Assembly: GCA_027943335.1 (NCBI GenBank)
Contig: BSBK01005649.1
Location: forward strand, 514,001-578,000
Origin: Chamaecyparis obtusa
Taxonomy: Eukaryota > Streptophyta > Pinopsida > Cupressales > Cupressaceae
Direction of reading: 5' to 3'
Length of the DNA stretch: 64,000 bases
Shown here: in pieces, positions 22,436 to 34,250 of the stretch
Layout of the letters: the number at the start of each line of letters is the position of its first letter
How positions within the stretch are numbered: the stretch's first letter is position 1
Made by a program: the position numbers and the translations under genes
Notes under the pieces: generated by a model
What the model saw: only the letters and a program-made list of their open reading frames with translations
Told to the model about the DNA's origin: nothing
The model's database searches: none

Positions 22436-25400
22436 TTAATGTACATTGGATAGGAGAACAACCCCTAACTTACCTCAGAGATACTCAAAAGCATCTTTCA
22501 GTAATGATTTTGTAAATATATCAGCTATCTACTCCTTAGAATTCACATGCTTCTCTTGTACTTTCTCTCTCAAGTAGTGATAGTTAATAGATATAGGCTT
22601 AGTCTTTGAGTACATCACTGGATTCTTTGATATATTAATAGCATTGGTATTATCACAATAGATTGTAATAGGATTAGTAATCTCTTCATGCATACCTTCT
22701 AGTAGTTTTTTGATCCATACAATATTAGAACAATTCATAGTTGTTTCCATATACCTAGCTTCGGTAGTAGATTGTGAAATGCATCTTTTTTTCGTGCTTA
22801 ACCATTTCACTAGCCTTTCTCCTAAAAAGAAGCTCTTCCACTAGTGCTTTTCCTTTCATCAATAATTCCTACCTAATCAATATTATTATAAATTTTAAGA
22901 TCAAAATTTCATTTTCTTGTGTACAATAGACCGAAATCTTCAGTCCCTTTCAAATATCTGAATATCCTTTTAACTGCTGACAAATGTGCTTCTTTCAACT
23001 TTGCTAAAAACCTTGCAACAATACCAACAGAATGTGCAATGTTAGGCCTACTGTGGACCACATATTGTAACTTACCATTCATGGATGGGTAAAGTGTTTT
23101 ACTCACCTCCTTAGTATCATCTTCTTTTGATAATTTATAACCAGTAGCCATCGGTGTACCAACCAGTTTTGAATCTTCCATTTTGAATGTTTTCAAGATC
23201 TCCTTGATATATTCAGAGTAAGTGATGTAGATCCCATTTTTAACTTGTTGTATTTGAAGTCCAATGAAGAATTTGATCTCTCTTATCATAGACATCTCAA
23301 ATTCCTTTCTTATTTCCTCAGCAAATGACTTAGACATTATCTCATTACCACCAAATATAATGTCATCAACAAATATCTCAACAATCAAAATTTCATCAAA
23401 TTTATCACATTTCAAGTATAAATTGTTTTTATCACTAGTCCTTTCAAATCCAATCTTAACTAAATAAGAGTGTAATCTTTCATACCATGCTCGTGGAACC
23501 TACTTCAATTCATATAAAGCTTTATGCAATTTGCAGACCATGTTCTTATTGTCCTTGTCAACAAATCCATCAGGCTATTCTATGTAGAATTCTTCTTCAA
23601 GTATTCCATTCATAAATGAAGATTTAACATCCATCTGATAAACTTTAAATCCTTTGTAAGCTACATATGAAAGTAGTATTCTTACTCCTTCTAATCTAGC
23701 AATAGGGGAAAAAGTCTCACCATAGTCAATTCCTTCTTCTTGTGCATACCCTTTGCAAACTAGTCTAGCTTTGTTCCTTATAACATCTCCTTTCTCATTC
23801 AGTTTATTTTTTAAAATCTATTTAGTTTCTATCACATTCTTATTTTTAGGTCTTGGTACTAGTGACCATGTATTATTCTTTTCAATTTGATCCATTTCTT
23901 CTTTCATAACATTCATCCAATCTTCATTTTCTAGTGCATCTTTTACCAATCTAGGTTCAAATTCAGAAATCAAACAAGTATTATCTCTTACCTTAATTCT
24001 TGTCAATACTCCTGCATTCTTGTGTCCAATAATTCTACTCGGTGAGTGATGTCTTATCACATACTTTGCTAATATAGGTTGAGTAACTTGTTCTTCATTG
24101 TTCTCATCTCTTGGTAGAGGCTCATTTTGATCATCGGTTCCTCCTGGTTGCTGTTCAGTTGTGTCAACCAAATTTACATCTTGTACATAAACACATCTAT
24201 CATAGTTCACAAGTTCTTTTTTACTATCCTCATCATTATTTTCAGCAAATTCATCAAGTCTTACATTTGCACTTTCAACTATTTTGTTAAAATCCTTGAT
24301 CAGACATTTATATACTTGACTCTTTGAAGAATAACCAAGAAATATTCCTCCATCACTTTTAGAATCAAATTTTAATTTCTAGAATCTTTTAATACATAAC
24401 ACTTACTTCCAAAGATTTTTAAATAACTTACATTCGGTAATCTACCAAACCATAATTCATAAGGTGTCTTGTTTGTACCTTTCTTCAGTTGTATTTGGTT
24501 GAGAGTGTAAACTGCAGTGCTTATAGATTATCTCCAAAAAATTTGTGCAATATTCTTATCAATCAACAAAGTCCTAGCATAGTCAACAATAGATTTGTTT
24601 CTTCTCTCAACTATCCCATTTTGTTGTGGAGTTCTCAGTGCATACACTTGTCTTTTAATTCCATTCTCATTACAAAAGATAGTAAATTCATCATAGATTA
24701 ATTCACCTTCTCTATCATATCTCAGACACTTCATTTGTTTACTTGTTTCTTTTTCAACTCTCAGATTTTTCTTTTAGAAACATGGCTGACATCATTCTTG
24801 AATAATCATCTACAAATAAAATAAAGTATCAATCTCCATAATAGATTTGAACTTTCATAGAACCACAAAGGTCAGTGTGAACCAATTCCAAAATACCATT
24901 TGTAGAATAATATTTGCTTAGAAAACTTTCCCTAGTCATCTTACCAACTTGACATTCTTTACACATAGCTTTATTTGGTTTTCTTAATCTCGGTAGACCT
25001 CTTACTCTATTCTTCTTAGTCACTTTGATCATGTTATCAAAATTTACATGACACAGTCTCTTATGCCATAACCACACATCTTCAGTTTTAGCAAATAAAC
25101 AACTCTTTACATTAGTATCAAGATAAAAACAAATGACCTCTTGATTGTCCTCTAGTTCAAATTTGATCTCCATTAGTACCATGGATCTTAACTTTTTTGT
25201 TTTGAAATTCTAGTTAGTGGCTAGTATTGTTCAGTTGTGCAACACTCAATAGATTATAGTTTAGTCCTCCAACCCAATATGCATCATTACATTTCATTTT
25301 CTCATTCAGTACAATAGATCCCTTACCTTTCACAGGGCATGGAGCATCATTTCCAAATCTGACAAATCCTCCATCATATTCTTCTAGATTTTCAAACTTG

Positions 25401-26531
25401 TCAATATCACCAGCCATGTGATGTGAACAACCACTATCAATAATCCAAGGGTCTAGTTTACTTACATGAGATACAAGTGCTTTTTCATCTTCAACATTTT
25501 CTTCATCTAATTCTTTCTTTAATGCAACAAAGAAAACTTCATATTCTTTGTCAGTATCCTCAGATTCATCATCATTTATACCTTCCTCAACTAGGTAGTA
25601 AGACTTCTTTCCTTTGTCCTTAAAATATCTGAATCTTTGGTATCGGTTGTCTCTTTTATCATTCTTATCATTTATATCATTGTCAGGACATCTAGATGCA
25701 ATATGCCCAATCTTATTACAATTGAAACATTTCAATGGTAATTTACCTTTGTACTTTCCTATGCCTCTAGGTAGTCAGTTATCCAACAATGCTTCAAATT
25801 CTTCTTTCTCTTTATCTTCTGTCAGGATGTTTTTATACTCATTTCCATGTGAACTACTATGATTGTCTCCTTCTTTTCTGGATGTTCCAATGCTAATTGA
25901 TGTCTTGAAGGTTGTCTCAATAGTTGGTAGACTATTATCAAAGTTACTTAGTTCAAATGCAGTCAACTTTCCAATTAGGGCTTCAAGAGTAACATTATTA
26001 TTCAGTATAGATCTCAATTCCTAAATTGGAGACAATCTAATACAATACTTTGAAGATAGATTTCTCAAGATTTTACTTACCACTTCTTCATTAGTAAATG
26101 ATCCTCCAGTACCTTCGATGGCACTAAAAACTTCTTTTATTTTTACCACTGTATTGAGTGATGTTCTCATTATCTTTCATCCTCATCTCATCAAATTTTC
26201 CTCTTAAGCTGTCAACCTTAGCTTTTTGAACATGTTGATCTCCTCCCTAGATAAGTATAAGTCAATCCCACATCTCTTTTGAAGTAGTACAATATTTGAT
26301 ATCATTGAATTTATTGTCAGATAGAGAAGAAGCAATCTCTATCATAACTGAGTAATGTTCATGCTTTTCTTTCAACTCATCAATTGTCATGGGTTTGATG
26401 GTTGGTGGAGTGTAGTCATTTTGAAACAAGTTTAGGGCACGTTCTTCAATCCCAGATAAATACAACTTCATTCTACTTTTCCATGTAGAGAAACTTTCCT
26501 TGTTTAACTTAGGTACCTCTCTCCTATACAT
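22436..26531 (-). pseudogene. Copia-2 gag-pol polyprotein, decayed
   Basis: Read from 26531 down. Gag starts MYRREVPKLNKESF (26262-26531) and continues at 25775-26017. The zinc knuckle CFNCNKIGHIASRCP is intact, and the protease site WIIDSGCSHHM lies in 25214-25735. Integrase spans 24500-25182 (WHKRLCHVNFDNM, CKECQVGKM, then RTPQQNGIVERRNK). The linker to RT is at 23818-24210 (WSLVPRPKNKNVI). RT and connection are at 22909-23817 with FVDDIIFGG, and RNase H at 22436-22810 ending in ADIFTK and a TAA at 22436-22438. At least six stops or frame changes interrupt it, and a few residues are missing before ADIFTK. The domain order marks Copia. Confidence 0.88.
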
Positions 26532-26581
26532 CTTTGGATCTTTTACTCAAGTCTTTAAACTTATCTCTTCAGAGTACTTGG

Positions 26582-26592
26582 ATTTGATACTA
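26582..26592 (-). other. Copia-2 primer binding site, mutated
   Basis: Minus strand reads TAGTATCAAAT next to the 5' LTR; compare TGGTATCAGAG. Two G-to-A changes. Confidence 0.75.
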
Positions 26593-26594
26593 AT

Positions 26595-28080
26595 TGTTGG
26601 ACTACGAAGAGGGGGGTGGGGTGAATCAATAATACTAATCACAAAAACCTTAAAATACTTTTCTCTGATTAAATTGGTAACTACTCGGTAGAAACATAGT
26701 TCTTTGTTTACTGATAAAAGTAAATAAACTATATCAATCAGATCTCACAAATCATTCATAATGTGTAACATAGGTTTTAATGTGGAAACCCAGTTATGGG
26801 AAAAACCACTACGGGAATTGTCACCCACTAAGAAATATACTCTTGTGAAGTATGCCTGGTTAAGAGCCAATCTTCTTAAAGATTATAATACACACTATTA
26901 GGTGTGACCCAGTTAAGGGATTAACCTCATATCTATTAGGATCTTCAACCTATTAGGAGTGGCCTTGTTAAGGGGCTTCAAGAACTCTTTTTGGAATATC
27001 ACCTTTCTCAAGGATTTACAATAAGATTGTTAAGTCCACTCTATTAAGAGATTTTGATTGTTACAAATGCTAGTAAGCAATAGTAATAAAAATGACTTGT
27101 AGATGTGCAACTATCTTTGCTCAATCAGATCTTTGTGCACTCATCAATCTTCACTTTAATTATTCATCTTCCATTGTCATCAACACTTCATCAAATCATT
27201 GATTTTACACTTGAAATCTCACTGTTCCTTCACCTCTGTAATAGTCGCTAGCCCTTCAACTATTCAGTTTGCCATCTCATTGTCCATACAAGATCATCCT
27301 TTATATAGACAATTTTTACCTCTTAATCTTCTCTATTATGCTTTCCTTTAATCAATTTTGATTGTTTGATTCATTATTCATCGGATTTGGATCTTGGTAA
27401 CACATTTCTTTTCCACCTAGGAACTTGAAATTTTCTAGAAACTTGTTCCACTTCTTTTTTCCGCTTAGATCTTGCCATATATCTTCATCTTGAATTTTCA
27501 TAACCGTAGATCTCTTGTAACTAACTTACCTCAACATCATTATCATCTAGCTCATCATAGCTAATCATTAAATGTTGATTCAATCCATATTTAATACATT
27601 TTTCTTGCTCAGTGTTCTTCACTTAGAATTTCGGTTACATCGCTCGAGGTGTAAACCTTTCCACTTTACTGAGTGACCAACTTTTCATTTTACCTTACTG
27701 AGTGACTTTTCCATCTCAGTAGCCATAACAACTTATCTTACCGAGTTGTCAAATCTTTATCACCATACTTTACCTACTTAACATAATCATATGTCATGTA
27801 GAAAACAATCATACCAACATAATAAATCATTGTCCAATCTGTATCAATTTTCCATTTATGTTCTACAACTTCTTAACTTCTCATTTCCACTTCTCCTTAA
27901 TTCATTCTTCTTATGTCATTACCTAATGATATGGCAACATAATATAAATCAGAAATCAATTGCTTGACATCAATGACAAGATTATAACTGATCTAATCAT
28001 TTTACTAACATCATATATGCCTCTAATATTGGTTGGTCTGCATCATCAGCTTCATCAAATAAATAATTATCAATGATAAT
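26595..28080 (-). repeat. Copia-2 5' LTR
   Basis: Begins (plus sense) TGTTGGAC and matches the 20470-21875 LTR up to about 28060. The final bases are altered at the junction with the following chromovirus fragment. Confidence 0.88.
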
Positions 28081-31000
28081 AGGTTCAAGTTATGGTCATG
28101 GAGAATCATCCCATGGAATAGAAAAATAAGAAGAAACCTGCCTCTAGTCTCCATCAAATCAACAAGGAGGAAGGGGGTTTCAGTGAGGTAGAGGTTATGG
28201 TAGTGGTAGAGGATGGGAAGGTCAAATAAGACCATTTACTTGTTTTAGATGTAGAGAAGAAGGCCACTGAGCTTTTGAGTGTTATAATTATAACATACAA
28301 GATGAGAATCTAGGGGGACCACCTAGGTTGAACCTAGTTCAAGTTGAGAATGAAGGAACAAAGAAAGAGGTAACTCCAGATGTAGGGGAAATTCTCATGA
28401 TAAGGAGGACAATGGTAATCCCAACAAAAGAGAAAGAAGAGGAAAAATCCCTTGATGATTCATGGATCTAAACCAACATATTCCATACAAGGTGTACTTT
28501 AGGTGGAAAGGTATGTCAAGTAATTATTGATGGAGGTAGTTGTGATAATATGGTTTCTAAAGAAATGGTAGACAAATTAAATTTGCAGTGTGAAAGGCAT
28601 CCTCATCCCTATCGTATTGCATGGTTTAAGAAGGGAAATGAAGTTGCAATAGATAAGAGGTGTCTTGTTACATTTTCCATAGGAAAAATCTACAAGGATG
28701 AGGTATGGTGTGATGTCATTCCAATGGATGCATGTCATATCTTGTTAGGAAGGCCCTAACAATTTGATAGGAAAGTCATTCATGATGGAGAAAAGAATAC
28801 ATATACCTTTTGGAAGGACGGATCCAAAGTAATTTTGTTGCCTCTCAAGGATGATGAGAAGGGTGAGAATTTTTTGTCTGAAAAAGAACTTGTCAAAGAA
28901 CTAAAAGTGATAGGGTGTTGTTATGCATTGGTAGTGAGGCAAGGAGAAGAGGAAGACTTGTCAATACCACAAGAAGCAGCTACAATACTAGAGAAATTAT
29001 TTGATATTATTCAAGAGGAATTACCTAATGGTCTTCCATCGAAGAGAGATATCCAACATCATATTGATATTATTCTAGGAGCAAGTCTTCCCAATCAAGA
29101 AGTGTATAGGATGAGCTCGACACAACATGCTGAACTAAATAAACAAGTGATATAAATTGTAAGGAAAGGTCTAGTGTGAGAAAGTATGATCCCATGTGCA
29201 TTACTAGCATTACTGACCCTAAAGAAGGATGGCATGCAGAGGATGTGCACAGACAGTCGAACAATCAATAAGATAACCATCAAGTATCTCTTTCCTATAC
29301 CTTGTCTTGATGAAATGATGGATGTGCTTGCAGGGGCAACATATTTTCCAAGATTGATCTACGAAGTGGGTATTCATTAGATCTATATTTGAGAGGGAAA
29401 TGAATGGAAGACAACTTTCAAAACTAGAGATGGCTTGTATGAGTGGATGGTCATGCCATTCAGTTTATCAAATACACCCAACACTTTTATGAGGTTGATG
29501 AATACTGTGTTGCATTCCTACATTGGTAAATTTGGCATACTATATTTTGATGATATCTTAATCTTTAGCAAAAGAAGGAAAGAACATTTAAAAAACCTAA
29601 GGATCATACTGGGAGTGTTGAGGGTAGAGAAACTTTGTGCCAATTTGAAGAAGTTGAGGTTCATACAACAAAGTTTGGTTTTTCTGGGATTCGTCATTTT
29701 TGCAGATGGAGTCACAATGGATACAAGGATAGTTAGAGCCATCCTTGAATGGCCTAGTCCACATAGCATAACAGAGGTGAGGAGTTTCCATGGGTTAGAT
29801 ACTTTCTATAGAAATTTCATTCATAATTTTAGTAACATTGTAGCACCCATAATTAATTGCACCAAGACTAAGGAATTTTTGTGGACTGAAGAAGCTGAGG
29901 AAAGTTTCCAAAATATGAAGAGAAAGGTCACCAAAGCCCCTAGATATTAGCCTTACCAAATTTTGATAAAGCATTTGAGGCAAACTGTGATGCCTCATAT
30001 ATGGGAATTGGAGCTATACTTAGCCAAACAAGTAAACCCATTGCCTTTTTTAGTGAAAAGTTAAATGATGCGAAGAAGAATTATTCAACTTATGATATTG
30101 AGTTCTACGCAATTGTGCAAGCTTTGAGACATTGGAAATGTTACCTGGAACCCAAGGAGTTCATGTTGTTTACAAACCATATTGCCTTAAAATATCTGAA
30201 CACCCAAAATAAATTGAATACTAGGCATGCAAAGCGGGTTTCTTTTCTACAAGGTTTCACTTTTGTTTTGAAGCATAAATCAGGGAAGCAAAACTAAGTC
30301 ACATATGCCTTAAGTAGGCATGCAATATTTTTGACTACCATGGAGACTAAAGTAATTAGTTTTGAAGCAATAAAAGAATTGTATGAGTCTAACACTAATT
30401 TTTGGAAAGTTGTGGACCGGTTAAAAAATCCAGCACCTGGACAAATGGAGGACATTCAAGATGAATATATTATGCAGTATGGCTTTTTATTCAATGAGGG
30501 AAAATATCATTAGAGAGTTTCATAGCAGTGGTATGGATGGACACTTTGGGAAAGATAAAATAATATCCTTGTAGCAAATAAGTACTACTAGCCAAAGATG
30601 AAGCGAGACATAACCCAATTTGTGGAGAGGTGCATAATTTGTCAAGTAGGGAAAGGGCACTCAAAATATAAGATTGTATATGCCATTACCAGTACTAGTA
30701 GAACCATGGACAAATTTAAGCATGGACTTTGTATTGGGGCTGCCAAACACACAAGGAGGTAAAGATTCAACTTTTTTTTTGTTGATAGATTCTAAAAAAT
30801 GGTTCATTTCATTGCTTGCAAGAAGACTAGTGATGCGACCAGGGTGGCAGAGTTATTCTTTTTAGAGATTTTTAGCTTGCACAATGTTCCAAAAACCATC
30901 ACTTCTAATCAGGATACCAAGTTCCTAAGTCATTTTCGGCAGACTTTATGGAAGATGATGGGAACAAAGCTACAATTTAATAGTGCCTATTATCCACAAA

Positions 31001-31850
31001 TAGATGGGCAAACATAAGTGGTCAATTGGAGTTTGGGAAATCTGTTGAGGTGTATTGTTGGGGAGAAACTAAAACAATGGGATTTGGCATTACCCCAAGC
31101 AGAATTTGCCTATAATAGTTGAGTGAATAGGTCTACTAGAAAATCTCCATTTCAAGTTGTTTACGACATGAATCCTAAGGGAGTCCTAGATTTGGTACAA
31201 TTGCCAATGAGTGATAGAATCAGTGATGATGTAGAACCATTTGCAGAACATCTCCACTAGTTGCAGACAAAAGTAAGGGAAAAGTTGCAGGAAAGAAATG
31301 AGGGGTACAAGGCTATGGCATATGCTAGTAGGAGGCATAAGGTTTTCAATGCAGGAGATCTAGTGATGATCTATCTATGAAATGAGAGGTTTCCTATAGG
31401 GACATATCACAATCTCAATATAAGAAAATTGGTCAATGCATAATTCGTAAGAGAATCAATGACAATGCCTATGAGGTAGATTTACTTGTTGGTCTTGATA
31501 TTTCCCCTATTTTTAATGTCTCTAATTTATATACCTACCACGGTGAAGATCATGCTACAGGTAGTGAGGATGAAGTGAATTGGCGACAAATAACTCCTAG
31601 CAAGAAAAAGGAAGAGGTTGCACAAGTTTTAGACAAGAAAATTGTTCATACTCGACAAAGAGAATACAAAAGATATCTAGTACATTGGAAAGGATTATCT
31701 CTACCAGACAACACATGGATCACAGAGTGGGAATTGAAGAACCTGGATCAGGCTAAATTGAACCAGGTTGAGGACATGCACTTGCAGGAGCTGCGTTATT
31801 TTCAACCAGAGGAGAATGATGTAGGGACTTCCGACAGTCATAACTTTTGA
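28081..31850 (+). pseudogene. Chromovirus gag end, protease, RT, RNase H, integrase, chromodomain
   Basis: Gly-rich gag tail, then knuckle CFRCREEGH-AFEC at about 28232-28275 (stop inside). Protease has VIIDGGSCDNMVS (28520-28560; DGG in place of DSG) and HILLGRP. RT covers about 29150-29950 with [35 protein letters not shown] and the catalytic [10 protein letters not shown] at 29541-29570. RNase H (30001-30297) has AFFSEKLNDAKKNYSTYDIE. Integrase (30530-31500) has [13 protein letters not shown] and a core with NSAYYPQIDGQT. The C-terminal chromodomain at about 31640-31735 reads YLVHWKGLSLPDNTWITEWE. Many stops and frame changes; inactive. Confidence 0.87.
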
Positions 31851-32118
31851 CTCGATTGTCCATTTTTGTTGGAAACTTACAAGTAGATTCTTTAGGAGAA
31901 GCCATTTGGATTGTTGATCAAGATCATCTTGGTAGGTAGTCGTTTCGACAACTTTTTGGGAGCTAAAAAGTTTGTTTGGGTCTCCAAAGTTGGCTTTTAG
32001 TGTTTTTTTAAGTTTTTAGAAAGTTGTGTTTTTTAATAACTTCAAAATCATGTTTCTAATTTCAAAGATTAGCTGGCAATTCTTCTGATCTTAGTTTAGG
32101 GAAGCTTTAGGGGGAAAA
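28081..32118 (+). mobile_element. Chromovirus (Ty3/gypsy with chromodomain), truncated
   Basis: Plus-strand internal region of a chromodomain-bearing gypsy element. The 5' LTR and most of gag are absent; the fragment starts next to the Copia-2 LTR. The coding part ends near 31850. About 250 bp of 3' untranslated sequence follow, with a purine tract TTTAGGGGGAAAAT near 32107-32120 that could precede a lost 3' LTR. No LTR copies were found in the window. Confidence 0.85.
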
Positions 32119-32454
32119 TCATTTTTGTCTCTTCTCATTCCCAGAATGGTGTGTCTCTTCCCTCTCAACCCTATTATGAATAGGTAGACATTCTAGAATA
32201 GTTTGAAGTATCTGCCTAGTATTAGGTTCCTCTAAATTTCCATGTTGCTCACCATTGTTCTCTCCCCTATTCTCCTCATGCACCCTCTCCACTCTATGAA
32301 TAAGAGGAGGGTTGCGAAGCCTATTTCTTCTACGTCCTCTACCATGGCCTCCACTACAACCTCTACCAATAGATCTAGTCTCAGTGACCATCTCTCCTAC
32401 AACATCCAAATAGAAGAACAATAGCTCAAAACCAGTTAAGAATAATAAAGACAT
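32119..32454 (-). pseudogene. Gypsy-2 gag N-terminus (truncated)
   Basis: 111 codons in minus sense. Within it MVTETRSIGRGC starts an Arg/Gly-rich stretch (GGHGRGRRRNRLRN) and an acidic Asn/Glu segment (EENRGENNGEQHGN), typical of plant chromovirus gag N-termini. The likely start is the Met at about 32394 rather than the first Met of the open frame, since the upstream part is hydrophobic leader translation. It stops at the junction with the chromovirus fragment before any gag core. Confidence 0.5.
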
Positions 32455-32582
32455 GATGTATAGTCATAAAATAATAATTTGAAATATAGAGTGCTATATG
32501 TCTAAGTTTTTATTTCAAGTTTTGATAGTTTATACATATAGGGGGCATACAAATCCCCAGAGTTCCCAGTGTAGAAACTCGG

Positions 32583-32593
32583 GCTCTGATACC
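32583..32593 (-). other. Gypsy-2 primer binding site
   Basis: Minus strand reads GGTATCAGAGC three bases from the LTR, an initiator-Met tRNA type site. Confidence 0.75.
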
Positions 32594-32596
32594 GAG

Positions 32597-33569
32597 TGTA
32601 ATGCCCCGCCTGGGAACCCAGGAGAATTTAACCTAAAACATGTTGCTATGTTTACAAAATAATTTTTTATAAGAGTTTACAAAATAATAATAATAACAAT
32701 GCATAAGCAATACAACATAAGATACAAACAAATACATAAGTACAACTCAATTACAGTTAACAACTCTTGAGGCTTCCATGACGTAGAATTATGTATTACT
32801 AATTAAATATTTTAGATTAAGTATAATTACAAATATCTCATATACAAATGAATAACAAGTACAACCAATACCATAAGGTATGTACACAGTGAACCAACAT
32901 CCTCTACACAAGTCACAACGTATGTAGTAATAACCAAATACAAAGTATAGTACAATATCTGAAAAGAATCACATCTAATACACTGATACAAGGTACGAAT
33001 ATAAACACCATAAGCTGGATATGAGCAAGCCTCCAATGAAGAACAAGAAGAAGGTAACAACAATAAGCATCATCCAACATCGCTACAAGAATGTTGGAAT
33101 CTCAAATGGTAAAAGGATCACTACCACCTGACCTCATGGAACCAAAGGTCCACTCTCACCATGCCAAGGAGATAACAATAGATCCCACTCAGATAACATT
33201 CACAAAATCCAGCACAACATAACACCTAAGCAAGGGATCTTGAAAGCTCTCTATCTCAAAAGGTACCACCAACTAATCATAAAGAAAAGATAATAAATAT
33301 CGAAATACCAACAAGTACCGATATCAACATCATATACCAACATCAATCACCAGCTACTACCTATCAAAAACCAAACAAATACCAACCACCAGATAATACT
33401 GACCACCTGTGGAAAATGCAGAAATTGCAGAGGAGACTTAGGCTACATACTATAAGAGTGTCATCACATGGCCAACTACTTGAGTTACCTTGGACTGGTC
33501 TCACTAGACTCCAGATCCTCAAGAGTTTATTAGGTTAAGTTCTCCTGGGTTCCCTGGCGGGGCATTACA
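32597..33569 (-). repeat. Gypsy-2 5' LTR with 40-bp terminal inverted repeats
   Basis: 973 bp starting TGTAATGCCCCGCC and ending GGCGGGGCATTACA. The first 40 bp (32597-32636) are the reverse complement of the last 40 bp (33530-33569) with two mismatches, far longer than normal LTR ends. Within each arm CCTGGGAACCCAGG is itself an inverted repeat. A primer site adjoins the inner end. Confidence 0.75.
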
Positions 33570-34250
33570 CAACCTTAACCACAGAGGGACCTCTTCCATC
33601 TCTACACTTTTTGGGTTAAAATTAGGAACCCAATCTTTAATGTAAAACCCTTTACAATCCATCATAAAAGGCCCACTACCCACTACCCATTCTTTTTCTT
33701 TACTGCTTGGGCAAATCACTAGATAAAACCCATTAGGAAGGGTTTTAATTTCTATAAACTCCCCCCAGTGTTAATCGCACCAGTCTCTAGTTTTTTAAGA
33801 GACGATCAAGGGCCTTTCCATTTTAGAAAAAAGACCCTTTCCTTTAAAAAGGAAACAAATTCATTCCATTATTTATTCTCGATCAAAACTAACACAACAT
33901 TCTTGTGAATGGTGTTAGGACTTACCTTGTCAGGCTGTTGTGTGAGCACCTTATCTTTCAACCTCCACAATTTCCTTTCTAGGTTTTTGAAGGCAACCGA
34001 TTTATGTAGTTTCATGTTTGAAAAACCCCTTCATTTTTTAAACTGCTTCTCCTGGACCCTACTGCTCATTCCTACAAATCCCCTCTATTGCTTGTTGGAG
34101 CCTTCCATGCTTCCTCCTTTTGATTCCTTCCACTGAAACTGTCTTTCCTAGTAGTATTAAACCTAGTCTGAGAACAACTATTGAAGGACCAACCCTGATA
34201 AGCATTACCATTATACTACCTCCCGTCATGTCTTCGAAACCCATTCCAAC
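33570..34250 (-). pseudogene. DUF4283-domain fragment, possibly LINE ORF1
   Basis: In minus sense the translation gives a DUF4283-like core with stops and frame changes: HWGEFIEIKTLPNGFYLV near 33760, then VVGSGPFMMDCKGFYIKDW and NFNPKSVEMEEVPLWLRLC (33575-33690). The P-W-hydrophobic-F-P pattern followed by V-W-x-R-L is typical of this domain, found in plant L1-type LINE ORF1 and in related zinc-knuckle proteins. The match ends exactly at 33570, where the Gypsy-2 LTR begins. Upstream sequence to about 34250 is low-complexity and frameshifted. No RT of the same LINE was found. Confidence 0.65.

Larger units (their letters stand above)
20470..28080 (-). mobile_element. Copia-2: Ty1/copia LTR retrotransposon
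   Basis: Minus-strand Copia element. Its 3' LTR is at 20470-21875 (the outer about 110 bp missing, Copia-1 present instead) and its 5' LTR at 26595-28080. A primer site lies at 26582-26592 and a polypurine tract at 21876-21890. Its protein and LTR design resemble Copia-1, so the two are relatives in opposite orientation. The right end near 28080 is frayed: the last about 20 bp expected from the other LTR are altered or lost where the chromovirus fragment starts. Coding sequence is broken in many places. Confidence 0.9.
32119..33569 (-). mobile_element. Gypsy-2: 5' end of a minus-strand gypsy element
   Basis: A minus-strand 5' LTR (32597-33569), a primer site (32583-32593) and a gag start (32119-32454), after which the sequence changes to the 3' end of the plus-strand chromovirus. 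The rest of the element and its 3' LTR are not in the window. Whether the two gypsy pieces are a head-to-head pair or a rearranged single family cannot be told here. Confidence 0.75.
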
